Below are positions 26,473 through 35,439 of a DNA stretch of 64,000 nucleotides, in pieces (within the stretch, counting starts at the first letter, position 1; every line of letters begins with the position of its first letter). Made by a program: the position numbers and the translations under genes. Below the pieces are notes generated by a model that saw only the letters and a list, made by a program, of their open reading frames with translations, was not told the origin of the DNA and made no database searches. The stretch comes from HXMU1420-2 sp034670145 (lineage in GTDB: Bacteria > Pseudomonadota > Alphaproteobacteria > Rhodobacterales > Rhodobacteraceae), in assembly GCA_034670145.1 (NCBI GenBank), contig JAXMOA010000001.1, positions 372,001-436,000 of the forward strand. Direction: 5' to 3'.

Positions 26473-27467
26473 CAGTCACCATCCAGCGAATTGAACCCGG
26501 CCTCCAGGCCCAGCTGCGGCCCCAGCTCCAGCGCCAACTGCGCCCGCAGATCATCTATCCGCTGCTTCAACGCCTCGATCCGCAGCCGCTCCTGCGGGTC
26601 AACCACCCCGGCAAACACCGGATCCTCCAACCGCGCCGCCTGCGCCAAAGCGCGATCAAACCCGGCCAGCATCGCCGCATCACCCCCCGACAAACGATCC
26701 GCCAGATCCCGCGTTGCCTCCAGCGACAACACCACATTGCGCAAGGACCGCCCCGATCGCCATGCCTCGGCCCGGCGCGGACGCGGGCGGTCAAAACTGC
26801 CCAAAGGCCGCCCCAACCGGGCATCCGAGGTAAACTCCAACCCAGTGATCAACGCCGTGAAAATCTGGCGCGCGGCCTCGGTCTCGGTCCGATAGGTCTC
26901 GTTTCCGGGGTGGCTCATCCTGTCGCCATAGCCTGCGTCCCAATCCTGCCAGATCGCATCGGCCGTCCCCGCAATATCACGCGCCACCGCCTGTATCAGC
27001 TGACAGCGATAGGCCGCTTGCGGCGCCTCGACAAACTGCGGATCAAACAGCAGGTAATCCAGCGCAAAGAACCCGCGCGCCGCAATCGACACCGTGCGGA
27101 AGGTCGCCGCCTCGGCCACCACCGGATCCTGTCGCTGCATCAACCCCGCCAATGCCTTGGGCGTCTTGCCCCGGGAATCCGGCCAGAACACCAGCGCAAA
27201 CGCCCGGTCCCCCTGCTCGGAGGGACCAAAACGCAAATGGCTGACGCCCATCCAGGCATCAAACGCCGCGCCATAAGCCGCGCGCAAGGTATCGCTCTGA
27301 GGCGCGCAATCCGCCTGCGCCGCCTGGTCCAACGCCTGCGACGCCTCGGCAAAGGCCTGATAACGCGGCAGGATATGGCCCTCGACGATGCCCTTGATAT
27401 CAGGTGTCCCGGCCCAGACAGGCACCGCAAACAACACAAACAGACCAATACAGAAACGCCGCATCAC
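26472..27467 (-). CDS. Imelysin family periplasmic protein (variant motif)
   Basis: A 331-residue protein with signal peptide (MMRRFCIGLFVLFAVPVWAG) and imelysin-type helical repeats. The GxHxxE motif that binds metal in many imelysins reads GFFALD here (in ARGFFALDYLLFD), so the His and Glu are replaced by Phe and Asp. Family members bind iron or help ferrous uptake at the cell surface or periplasm. It overlaps the di-heme oxidase upstream (ATGA) and DUF1513 downstream. It is clearly a diverged partner of the canonical imelysin at 30313-31590. Confidence 0.85.
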   Translation of the reverse strand: MMRRFCIGLFVLFAVPVWAGTPDIKGIVEGHILPRYQAFAEASQALDQAAQADCAPQSDTLRAAYGAAFDAWMGVSHLRFGPSEQGDRAFALVFWPDSRGKTPKALAGLMQRQDPVVAEAATFRTVSIAARGFFALDYLLFDPQFVEAPQAAYRCQLIQAVARDIAGTADAIWQDWDAGYGDRMSHPGNETYRTETEAARQIFTALITGLEFTSDARLGRPLGSFDRPRPRRAEAWRSGRSLRNVVLSLEATRDLADRLSGGDAAMLAGFDRALAQAARLEDPVFAGVVDPQERLRIEALKQRIDDLRAQLALELGPQLGLEAGFNSLDGD

Positions 27468-28978
27468 AAACTCTCCAAAAACCGAAGCAACGCCGCACGA
27501 TCCGCCGCCGGCATCTCCACCACAGAGTCACGCTGCGCCTGCGCCTCGCCCCCATGCCACAGGATCGCCTCCAGCAAATTGCGCGCCCGCCCGTCATGCA
27601 GGAAATAGGTATGCCCCGACACCTGCCCGGTCAGACCAATCCCCCACAGCGGCGCTGTGCGCCATTCCATGCCCGTCGCCCGCGCCTCGGGGCGATGATC
27701 CGCCAATCCGGGGCCCATGTCATGCAACAGCATATCCGTATAGGGCCAGATCAGCTGAAAACTCTGCTCGGGCTGATCCTCCAGTCGATGGGTCACAAAC
27801 GCAGGCTGATGGCAGGCGCTGCACCCCGTCTCGAAAAACACCTGCTTGCCGCGCAGCACCTCGGGCGCGCCCACATCGCGCCGTTCCGGCACGGCCAGAT
27901 TGCGGCTGTAGAAGGTCACAAAATCCAACCCCTCCGCGTCAATCTCGAAACCGCGACTGTCCTGATCCCCATGCGGCGCCGCCCGGCAATCCTCTTGCGC
28001 AGCCGAGCATTCACCCCAGGGCGCCGGGTGCAGCGGGCTCGAGATGCCGATATCCCCGGCAAATGCCCCGGCAGATTGCTCGCGGATCGTAGGCGCCCCG
28101 GCCTTCAACCCAAACCGGCCCAGCATCGGCTGATTGAACGCGTCAGACCAGACCACATTGGGCCGCCCCGAAATACCGTCACCATCCGCATCCTCCGGAT
28201 CCGCCAGCGCCAGGATATCGGCCGCCGGGATCGCCTCCAGCAGACCCAGACCAATCATCTGCGGCGCCACGCGCGGGCTCAGCATCGCGCCCGGGGCCAG
28301 CGGCCCATAGCCCAGATCCGCCGCCTCATAGGTCGGCACCCGCAACTGCGCCTGCTCGCCCTCGGACAGGGCGACCTCCACCTCTTCGTAGGTGATCCCC
28401 AACCGATACTCTGCCGCAATCCCCGGCAAAGAGAAATCCTGCAACTGGGTGCCATAGACCGGGTCAGGCCGTGTCGCCAGATACCCTTCGATCTCGGCAA
28501 TCCCATCTTCTGGCCCGCCGGGCACCGAGACCCTTAGAAACATCGAAATCGCATTGTCCTGCGGACCCTCGGGCGGATGCCCGCGCCCGTCTTTCACATG
28601 ACAACGCTGGCAGGACCGCGCGTTGTACAAAGGCCCCAGCCCATCCGACGCCAGCGTCGAAGACGGCGCCGACACCCAAAGCTTGCGAAACAGCCCGTTG
28701 CCGACCTTGAAATCCAGCTCTTTTTCAAAGCTGATATTGCCCGATGGCAGGGAAAACGCATTTGCATCCGGCGTCACCCGCACCGTCGCAGCGCCAGCGG
28801 ACAATTCCTCGAACTTCTGTGGCGCGGTAAACTCTGTGGCAACCGCCGTCACCCCGGCCACCCGCGCCGCCTCTTGCGCCGTTCGGGGCACAACCCTCAA
28901 ATGCGGCTCATCCAAAGGGCCCGCCGAAGCGGCAGACCCCAAAATTGTTACGAAAACAACAGCTTTACTCAGTTTCAT
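27464..28978 (-). CDS. Di-heme c-type oxidoreductase (DUF1111/MauG-like)
   Basis: A 504-residue periplasmic protein with signal peptide MKLSKAVVFVTILGSAASA. Two heme c attachment motifs are visible: CQRCHVKDGRG in the first third and CSACHQPAF in the last third. DADGDGISGRPNVVW and PYTDMLLHDMGPGLAD are DUF1111 hallmarks. Relatives are called thiol or di-heme oxidoreductases; in iron clusters they are thought to change the redox state of iron, an inference here. ATG 28978 is preferred to an in-frame start 81 bp upstream because it begins the signal peptide. Confidence 0.9.
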   Translation of the reverse strand: MKLSKAVVFVTILGSAASAGPLDEPHLRVVPRTAQEAARVAGVTAVATEFTAPQKFEELSAGAATVRVTPDANAFSLPSGNISFEKELDFKVGNGLFRKLWVSAPSSTLASDGLGPLYNARSCQRCHVKDGRGHPPEGPQDNAISMFLRVSVPGGPEDGIAEIEGYLATRPDPVYGTQLQDFSLPGIAAEYRLGITYEEVEVALSEGEQAQLRVPTYEAADLGYGPLAPGAMLSPRVAPQMIGLGLLEAIPAADILALADPEDADGDGISGRPNVVWSDAFNQPMLGRFGLKAGAPTIREQSAGAFAGDIGISSPLHPAPWGECSAAQEDCRAAPHGDQDSRGFEIDAEGLDFVTFYSRNLAVPERRDVGAPEVLRGKQVFFETGCSACHQPAFVTHRLEDQPEQSFQLIWPYTDMLLHDMGPGLADHRPEARATGMEWRTAPLWGIGLTGQVSGHTYFLHDGRARNLLEAILWHGGEAQAQRDSVVEMPAADRAALLRFLESL

Positions 28979-29180
28979 TCTTTTACGATGCCAATGGCCG
29001 CGCCGTGACTTCCGCTCAGGCCGTAATGTCATAGCGCAGCTCGGTTTCCAGAATTTCAATCAGCCACAACAGTCTGCACCCCAGTTTCGCTCATCCAAGC
29101 CAGAAACTGAACACGGACACATCGTCGCCACCGACCCGCCTGATCTCATCCGATCACAGGTCGCCCAAGTCACCTCCTGT

Positions 29181-30224
29181 CTAGCCCCCCAATGGGATCA
29201 CCAGGTTCACACCAATGATATTGTTCTTGGTGCCCGCCTCGTCCACATAGGCCAGGGCCCCGCCCAGCGTCATGCCGTTGCCCAACTCATACTCTGCACC
29301 GACAGAGGCCAGATCGGTCCGCCCGGCACTGTCCAGATCCCGCGTCGCCAAAGTGCCCGAGAACGACCAGGGCCCCATGTAGTAGGCCCCGTTCAACGTC
29401 GCATAGGTGGCATCATCGACGCCGCCGCCAAAGTTGTTGAACCGGGCCAGCTCGGCAAACACGCCGACAGTGTCGCCAAAATTATGGCCCAAACCCAGCA
29501 GGATGCCATTTTCGTCACTCACATCACCGGTTCCCTTGGACAGATGCCGCGCGCCGATCTGGTAGAAGGTATCGCCAATCTCCTGACGCCACTGGATCGC
29601 AACATTGTCCAGCGTGCCTGTGTTGCCAGCGCCACCCGCCGATTCCTGATTGCGCCCCCGGTCAAACCCGACCGACTCGCTCAACACCGTCGTATCGGCA
29701 AAGAACGCGCCCATGGACAAAACACCGCCCGCCATCACTTCGACATCCGCCAGAATACCGATCTGCTCGACCAATTCATAATCCTCGGCCAACGACCCAC
29801 CAAAGAAGCCCGCCGTATCATCCCAGGCGCTGCCAAAGACCGGATGCAACTTGCCCAGCGAAACCGTCACCTGATCTCCGACAGCAAATTGCAGGCCCAG
29901 CTCTTCGACATAGATCCCCATATCCTTGAACGCCCGATCCGATACCGGATCGGTCAGCGACTCGGCAGTCAGCGTCCCAAACGCCGCAATGCCAGGGCCA
30001 AACCGATAGGTCGCGCCCAGGCTGATCGTGGCGTAGGTGTTGCTGATCTCATTGCCAGCAACGTCAGAGTGAAACACGGACTCATTGCCAATCTCGATCT
30101 CACCCTCCCATTCAAACTGCGAGGTGCCATCCTGCGCCAGCACCGGCGCCGCGGTCAGCATCGCAAAAGAGGAGGAAAAGGCCAGCGTCCGACCAAGCAT
30201 CTTGTTCATTTCAGCGTCTTTCAT
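29181..30224 (-). CDS. Outer-membrane beta-barrel (porin-like) protein of the iron cluster
   Basis: A 347-residue protein with signal sequence (MNKMLGRTLAFSSSFAMLTAAPVLAQ) and alternating hydrophobic/polar strands rich in Gly and aromatic residues (YATISLGATYRFG, GAYYMGPWSFSGTLATRD). It ends in a short aliphatic strand, VIPLGG, rather than the usual terminal Phe. It looks like a porin-type barrel and could pass iron or an iron chelate; this is inferred from its place between two imelysin genes. ATG 30224, 30209 and 30200 are all possible starts; none has a strong ribosome binding site. Confidence 0.7.
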   Translation of the reverse strand: MKDAEMNKMLGRTLAFSSSFAMLTAAPVLAQDGTSQFEWEGEIEIGNESVFHSDVAGNEISNTYATISLGATYRFGPGIAAFGTLTAESLTDPVSDRAFKDMGIYVEELGLQFAVGDQVTVSLGKLHPVFGSAWDDTAGFFGGSLAEDYELVEQIGILADVEVMAGGVLSMGAFFADTTVLSESVGFDRGRNQESAGGAGNTGTLDNVAIQWRQEIGDTFYQIGARHLSKGTGDVSDENGILLGLGHNFGDTVGVFAELARFNNFGGGVDDATYATLNGAYYMGPWSFSGTLATRDLDSAGRTDLASVGAEYELGNGMTLGGALAYVDEAGTKNNIIGVNLVIPLGG

Positions 30225-30312
30225 GCAGAGAAAAACAGTGGCGACGCTGGCGAAAGCTGGCTTTGCTTCTGTGTAGTTTTGTTAATTTTCAGGTCAGTGG
30301 TTCAGAGTTGCT

Positions 30313-31590
30313 TCACTCAAAAACCGCACTGGGGTTGTCCAGACTATCCGAGCCTTCGAATGCAATCGCATCCGCGCCCAGCACCGCAACAACACGCTCG
30401 ATGCTGCGGGTCTGATCGACCAACCCGTCAACGGCCCCCATGACCAGCATCTCACCGGCCTGATTGCCCTGCTCCAGCATCATGTCATAGCTGAACCCAG
30501 CCTCAGCCGCCGTCTTGATCCGCGCGAGCGAAAACATCGTATGCGACAGCTTGGTCTGCATCTCGGTATCCAGCGCCGGATCAACCGCCGCCACCAGATC
30601 CGACAGGGACGGACCCGTCACCAGCGTGCCGTCGATCCGCACATATTCGCCCAGATACACATTCTGCACCCCCAGCCCGTCAAAATAGTGGCTGTTGTGC
30701 GTGTTGTCGGAAAAACAATCATGCTCTTCCTCGGGATCGTTCAGCATCAGACCCAGGCGCATCCGCTCGCCCGCCTGCTCGCCGTAAGAAAGCGAGCCCA
30801 TGCCGGTCAGCATCGCCGTCACCCCGGCATCCGCATCCGAAATCACCGCTTCGCGTGCCGCGCCGCCTTGCGCCCATTGCTCGGCCATCCAGCCCAGATC
30901 AGACACCAGCAAGGCAGTCGCAGCCTGCAAATAGGCCCCGCGCCGGTCGCAATGCCCGCCGGTACAATCCTCGCCCGTCGCATAATCGGTCCAGGGCCGC
31001 TCGCCCGCGCCATAGGCGTGACCATTCAGATCCTGACCCCACAGCAGAAACTCTATCGCATGATAGCCGGTGGCCACATTCGCCTCGACCCCATCGGCCT
31101 CCTGCAACTGCTCTTCCAGCAGCGCCGGCGTGATCTCGCTGGCATCCACCTCAGCGCCCGACAGCGTGAACTGCGCGTTCGCGATCACATTCAGAACCGC
31201 CGCCTCATTGTCATCCGTCGGCCCACCATACGAGGCGTCCACATAGTCAATCAGACCCTCGTCCAGGGGCCAGGCATTCACCTTGCCCTCCCAGTCATCC
31301 ACAATCGCATTGCCAAACCGGAACACTTCGGTCTGCTGATACGGCACCCGCGCCGCCAACCAGGCCGTCCGCGCCGCCTGCAATGCCTCAGCCGATGGCG
31401 CGTCAATCAACACCTGAACCGCCGCCTGCAACCGCTGGGCCGCCACCAGACTGTCACCATAACCGGCCTCGGCCATATTGGCGTAATTGGCCAGCACATC
31501 GGCCTTGCTCACCGCCTCGCCCGCCTGAGCAGCGATCCCAAATCCAACAGTCAGGGCGAGCACGCTCGCCGCGGGGGTAAAATACGTCAT
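30313..31590 (-). CDS. Imelysin family iron-binding periplasmic protein (IrpA-like)
   Basis: A 425-residue protein with a signal peptide ending near AAQAG. It carries the canonical imelysin GxHxxE motif in GYHAIEFLLWGQDLNGHAYG, plus RVPYQQTEVFRFGNAIVDDWEG and DNTHNSHYFDGLGVQNVYLGEY, features of IrpA-like iron-regulated imelysins. It is the first gene of the cluster; the promoter should lie in the AT-rich 31591-31765 region. Role: binding or uptake of ferrous/ferric iron in the periplasm or at the surface. Confidence 0.9.
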   Translation of the reverse strand: MTYFTPAASVLALTVGFGIAAQAGEAVSKADVLANYANMAEAGYGDSLVAAQRLQAAVQVLIDAPSAEALQAARTAWLAARVPYQQTEVFRFGNAIVDDWEGKVNAWPLDEGLIDYVDASYGGPTDDNEAAVLNVIANAQFTLSGAEVDASEITPALLEEQLQEADGVEANVATGYHAIEFLLWGQDLNGHAYGAGERPWTDYATGEDCTGGHCDRRGAYLQAATALLVSDLGWMAEQWAQGGAAREAVISDADAGVTAMLTGMGSLSYGEQAGERMRLGLMLNDPEEEHDCFSDNTHNSHYFDGLGVQNVYLGEYVRIDGTLVTGPSLSDLVAAVDPALDTEMQTKLSHTMFSLARIKTAAEAGFSYDMMLEQGNQAGEMLVMGAVDGLVDQTRSIERVVAVLGADAIAFEGSDSLDNPSAVFE

Positions 31591-31677
31591 GGTAGACGAG
31601 TCCTTTTTTACGAAACCAAAGCCCCCCGACAGGTACAGGATGACACGTCACATGGTGCCTGAATCGGGGTGATGTGC

Positions 31678-31730
31678 TTAGTTGAGTAAATCCATCAGGA
31701 ATGTCAATCCGACAATTTTAGTCAGATTAA
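31678..31730 (-). promoter_or_regulatory. Candidate iron-responsive promoter region upstream of the imelysin cluster
   Basis: The AT-rich stretch upstream of the first imelysin gene contains TTAGTCAGATTAA (31718-31730), an imperfect dyad (TTAGTC/GATTAA, one mismatch), and TTAGTTGAGTAA near 31679. Rhodobacterales iron genes are usually controlled by Irr, RirA or Fur/Mur; neither sequence is a convincing consensus for one of them, so this is only a candidate. Confidence 0.25.
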
Positions 31731-31765
31731 CATTTCCGCAAAATCTCACATGAATTCAAACCGCT

Positions 31766-32743
31766 CTACCGGTCCGCAGGCTGCACATGCAATGCCAGGC
31801 TGGCGCGGTTATCAATGTCCAGCTTGCGATAGATCGACTGCGTCTGATTGCGAATCGTCGAGGGCGCAACCCCCAGAACCTTGGCCGTCTCCTTGTGGCT
31901 CAACCCATCCGCCAGCACCTGCGCCACCTGCTGTTCGCGATTGGTCAGCAAGTCAAATTTGCGCAACGGGCGCAGGGTCAGCTTGTGCCAGGACAAACCA
32001 TCCTTGCCCGACAAGGGCTCGCAGGTCGCCACCAGGTTCTGGTCCAGCAACACATGCTCGCCCGGCTGATCCACATAATCCGCCAACCAGCGCGGCACCC
32101 GGTCACCATCCCCGCGCGACCACAAATGCCCAAACCGGTCATTCATCGCCCCCAGCCCCAGGATCGTCGCCCCGTATTCACTCAGAAACACCGAGGCCTG
32201 CCCCCCATCCGGCGCCTTCAGATCATTTTGCGCCGCCACCTGCGCCGCAGACGAGATGTGGTCCACAGCACATTGCAAAAACTCGCCATCCTCTGCCGTC
32301 CAGGGACGGCCATGCTTGCCACCGCGATAGGCCGACAGATAGAAAGAGGCCGTCCGATCCGGGCGCCAACATATGGCCGTCAGCATCTTGCTCAGGCCAA
32401 AGGCATCCGCCAGATACTCCATCCCATCCGTCTGGCGATTGCCGAACCGGTCATAGGTGGGCACACAGCTGGGGTCTTTCACAAACTGATCGACCAGCAG
32501 ATCCTGATCAGCCATCTCCGTCCAGAACTCGAAATAATTATCCGGCAGGTTCAGCGTCGCACTGGCGTGGATCACACTGCCCTTGGCGCGGATTTGCCCC
32601 CAGCCATACCAGGCACAATCAAACCCCAGCATCTCGGCCAGGTTGGACACGGCCCACCCCACAAGGCTGGCCGCGCCCCTTTCGCGCGCCTGTCCATGCA
32701 GTTCCAGCACAAAGGCCGAAAGGTCACTAACGGTGGTGCTCAT
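31766..32743 (-). CDS. LuxR-family regulator, probable DMFase operon regulator
   Basis: A 325-residue protein. The C-terminal 65 residues are a LuxR/FixJ helix-turn-helix (LLTNREQQVAQVLADGLSHK, then PSTIRNQTQSIYRKLDI). The N-terminal 220 residues form a sensor-like domain without a recognisable autoinducer or receiver signature. It lies 28 bp after the DMFase large-subunit gene in the same direction. A LuxR-type activator (DmfR) accompanies dmfA1A2 on a Paracoccus plasmid, so control of this amide operon is the best reading; that assignment is by analogy. Confidence 0.85.
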   Translation of the reverse strand: MSTTVSDLSAFVLELHGQARERGAASLVGWAVSNLAEMLGFDCAWYGWGQIRAKGSVIHASATLNLPDNYFEFWTEMADQDLLVDQFVKDPSCVPTYDRFGNRQTDGMEYLADAFGLSKMLTAICWRPDRTASFYLSAYRGGKHGRPWTAEDGEFLQCAVDHISSAAQVAAQNDLKAPDGGQASVFLSEYGATILGLGAMNDRFGHLWSRGDGDRVPRWLADYVDQPGEHVLLDQNLVATCEPLSGKDGLSWHKLTLRPLRKFDLLTNREQQVAQVLADGLSHKETAKVLGVAPSTIRNQTQSIYRKLDIDNRASLALHVQPADR

Positions 32744-32771
32744 GAAACGGTATTAAAGCCCGCTACGCGCC

Positions 32772-35072
32772 CTATCGCCAGTGTTTTTCCTCCCCCGAGA
32801 ACTCGGACCCCGGCAAAACACCGTCTTTTGTAAAGGCATTCAGCACATTGCGCATAACAGTGGCAACGTTGTTTTCGCCGCCATAACAGGGCAGGGCCTG
32901 GCTCCAGGCAATCGAACCCGCCGCAAAAACCGCCCCGTAATTGGCCGTGGTGAAATAGATCATGTCACCGCGCACCTGCGGATCCTGCGATCCACCGCGC
33001 CCCGGAAAGGCATAAGAGATCTCTTCGGACACCAGCGGATAATTGTCCGTGTGATTGATCGAAGCGGCCAGCAGCATCGTATGCGGCGGCGTGCCCAGCG
33101 CCAGATCATAACGATCCAGCTCGACACCCGCCGCGCCACCCAGCGCCAGTCCGAAATCGCCAATCAGCTCTTCGTCCCCAATCCCGTCAAAGATCCACGC
33201 CACCCGCTTGTGGAAACTGTCCGGCATCCGCTCGAACGGCTCGGACCGGTCCATGCCCTCGGTGGTAAAGCCCAGACCAACCAGCTTTTGCGGAGGCCGC
33301 CCGCGCGACCGCCACAGACCCGACCGCTCGCCGGTTGTCGCCAGATAGCCCTCGCCCGGCTCTGCCTGCCAGGCGCGCGACCCGACGTCCAGCTTGCGCA
33401 CCTCCACGCAGGCCGGATCATCCGGACAGGCGGCCGTGACCCAGTAGTAGCCGTTTCCGCCCAGATACATCATCCGGCCCCCATCCCGCAGATAGGCCTC
33501 GGTCGCATCCAGCATCCCTTCCGAGTAATACTCCGGATGCGTCACATTCAGCACAACCTTGTAAGGTTCCATCGCTGAAACACCTTCACGATCCACATCG
33601 TGATCGCAGATCAGATCATAGTCATATCCGGCATGTTCCAGCCACCACAACAGGCTCAGATCCGCAGGCAGCGCCCAGGGAAAGTTCATCCCCGCCATGC
33701 GATAGCCAGGGCGAATATTGATGATCGGCCGCTTCCACGAAGAATAACAGACCCCCGCCCCATCCGTGTGATGGTCATAGGTCGACAGGCCAAATTCCTG
33801 GAGTTTGTTATACTCCAGATCATCGCCCGAAATCACCGGCGTATGGGCCACAATCGCCTGGGCGATCTGCGCGTCGAAACTCATATGTTCATTGGCATAG
33901 GCCAGATAGGTAAAGGTCGACATCTGCACCGCGATCTTGGCCCGCGGCCGATCCGGACGCAGGATCACCGGCACCCGGTCCACCGCTTCTCCCGAGGTGA
34001 TCTTCAACGCATAAACACCCGACCGCTGCGTCGCTGGCGGCGTCCAGGTCACGCTCACCTGCCAGGCACAATCGGTCAGCGCGTCACTGTGAAATGCAAT
34101 GCCACCATATTGCGACGGATCCAGCCGGAAACTGTCCTCCCGCCCGCGCCAGTTCCAGCCCGTCATCGCCCGCACCGGGCGGTTTACACCCTGCGCATGC
34201 AGCCCATTGGGCCCCGTGTCGACGATCTCGGTCCCGACGCCGCGATCCGTATAGCCCGCCGTCGTATCCCAATAGGCAATCGGATCCGCCGGCACCTCGC
34301 CCGCTGCAATCGCCGCCATCTCCTCCGTGCTCAGCGCCCGTCCCACCACGCCACAGCGGTCAATCTTGCCCTCATACAGCATCGACACAAACGGGCCGCG
34401 ATCCGGGTTCTCCTCGTAGGCGCCCGCAATCAGAAACGGCGTCTCCAGCGCAGCCGGCGCACAGCGCAACCGCTCCACCACATGGCTGTTGTGATCATAA
34501 GGCACCACCGGCCCGATATGCGAATTCCACGAATTCTGCACATCAATCTGACGCAGCCGCGCCTCGCCCGTGGCCGGATCAAAACTGGCCGCCACCAACA
34601 CCCAGACCTTCGGCACCAGCGGCGCGTCCGAGGTCACCTGATCCACCTGCGCCCCGTCACCGACCCAGAACTCCAGCTTGCCCTCCGGGTTGATGCCCAG
34701 CCCATACCCTTTGGAGCCATTCACCGACCAGCGCCCCAAGATGGTCTGACGCTGCCCGCCGGGCATGGTCGGCCAGATAAAGGCATGCACCGTAAACGCC
34801 CCGGTCGGAGACAACAGCCCGCCCGCATCCGCAACCCGCGCAAAAGATCCCAGCTGCGTATACTGGCGCCGCACGCTCAGGCGCGCGGGCACATCCGAAT
34901 CCACCGGCTCTTCGATGAAACCCGGGCCAGCCGGGTTGAAATCCCCATGCACCAGGCGCACCATCTGCGCCTCTACCTCGGTCACCCCTTCGGCAGACAC
35001 CATAAAATCCACGGGCTTACCGGCTTGCGCCGCCAACGGATCGCAATAGCCAAACAGTCTGATGTCAGTCAA
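32772..35072 (-). CDS. dmfA2: N,N-dimethylformamidase large (beta) subunit
   Basis: A 766-residue cytoplasmic protein resembling the DMFase large subunit throughout. Residues about 60-250 form a concanavalin-like sandwich, and the rest is a catalytic domain. Tyr392 (TYLAYANEHMS), Tyr432 (STYDHHTDG) and the His512/Glu514 pair (THPEYYSEG) sit at positions that match, within one residue, the Tyr, Tyr and Glu ligands and nearby His of the mononuclear iron site described for a Paracoccus DMFase. Reaction: DMF plus water to dimethylamine and formate. The start is TTG at 35072, one base after the small-subunit stop, with GGAG upstream. Confidence 0.9.
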   Translation of the reverse strand: MTDIRLFGYCDPLAAQAGKPVDFMVSAEGVTEVEAQMVRLVHGDFNPAGPGFIEEPVDSDVPARLSVRRQYTQLGSFARVADAGGLLSPTGAFTVHAFIWPTMPGGQRQTILGRWSVNGSKGYGLGINPEGKLEFWVGDGAQVDQVTSDAPLVPKVWVLVAASFDPATGEARLRQIDVQNSWNSHIGPVVPYDHNSHVVERLRCAPAALETPFLIAGAYEENPDRGPFVSMLYEGKIDRCGVVGRALSTEEMAAIAAGEVPADPIAYWDTTAGYTDRGVGTEIVDTGPNGLHAQGVNRPVRAMTGWNWRGREDSFRLDPSQYGGIAFHSDALTDCAWQVSVTWTPPATQRSGVYALKITSGEAVDRVPVILRPDRPRAKIAVQMSTFTYLAYANEHMSFDAQIAQAIVAHTPVISGDDLEYNKLQEFGLSTYDHHTDGAGVCYSSWKRPIINIRPGYRMAGMNFPWALPADLSLLWWLEHAGYDYDLICDHDVDREGVSAMEPYKVVLNVTHPEYYSEGMLDATEAYLRDGGRMMYLGGNGYYWVTAACPDDPACVEVRKLDVGSRAWQAEPGEGYLATTGERSGLWRSRGRPPQKLVGLGFTTEGMDRSEPFERMPDSFHKRVAWIFDGIGDEELIGDFGLALGGAAGVELDRYDLALGTPPHTMLLAASINHTDNYPLVSEEISYAFPGRGGSQDPQVRGDMIYFTTANYGAVFAAGSIAWSQALPCYGGENNVATVMRNVLNAFTKDGVLPGSEFSGEEKHWR

Positions 35073-35073
35073 T

Positions 35074-35439
35074 TCAGGTCTCCAACAGGTCGTTCACACG
35101 CAACAGGAACACGGCGTGATAGGCGTCTTTGATGTCATCATATTCCCGGTCATCCACCACACGCGGCGGCATGCCCCGCACGCCAGAGACCGCCATGATC
35201 CGAAACTTTTCTTCTGCCGGAACCATCCGGTGAATGATGTATTTGTCTGCCATCTCACCGCGCCGGAAATAGTTCAGAACCCGGCTCAACTCGTCCGAAT
35301 GATGGCCCAGCGGATCGCGCTTGTGCTCTTCCATCAGCTCCGGCGTGATCAACAGCTTCAACCGCTCGCGCAGCCGCTTGTTGAAACGCCGGTAATACAG
35401 CTCCTGCTTGTCGTGAACTTCCGTGGCCTCTTCGGGCAT
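35074..35439 (-). CDS. dmfA1: N,N-dimethylformamidase small (alpha) subunit, internal start within the LivM frame
   Basis: The last 121 codons of the LivM frame, from an ATG at 35439, encode a small basic helical protein (YYRRFNKRLRERLKLLITPE, LNYFRRGEMADKYIIHRM). Its size and sequence fit the roughly 15-kDa DMFase alpha subunit that packs on the large subunit. AAGGGAGG (35454-35447, minus strand) lies 7 nt before this ATG, an almost ideal ribosome binding site, so independent synthesis is likely. The large subunit starts one base after its stop. The annotation overlaps the LivM entry by design. Confidence 0.75.
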   Translation of the reverse strand: MPEEATEVHDKQELYYRRFNKRLRERLKLLITPELMEEHKRDPLGHHSDELSRVLNYFRRGEMADKYIIHRMVPAEEKFRIMAVSGVRGMPPRVVDDREYDDIKDAYHAVFLLRVNDLLET

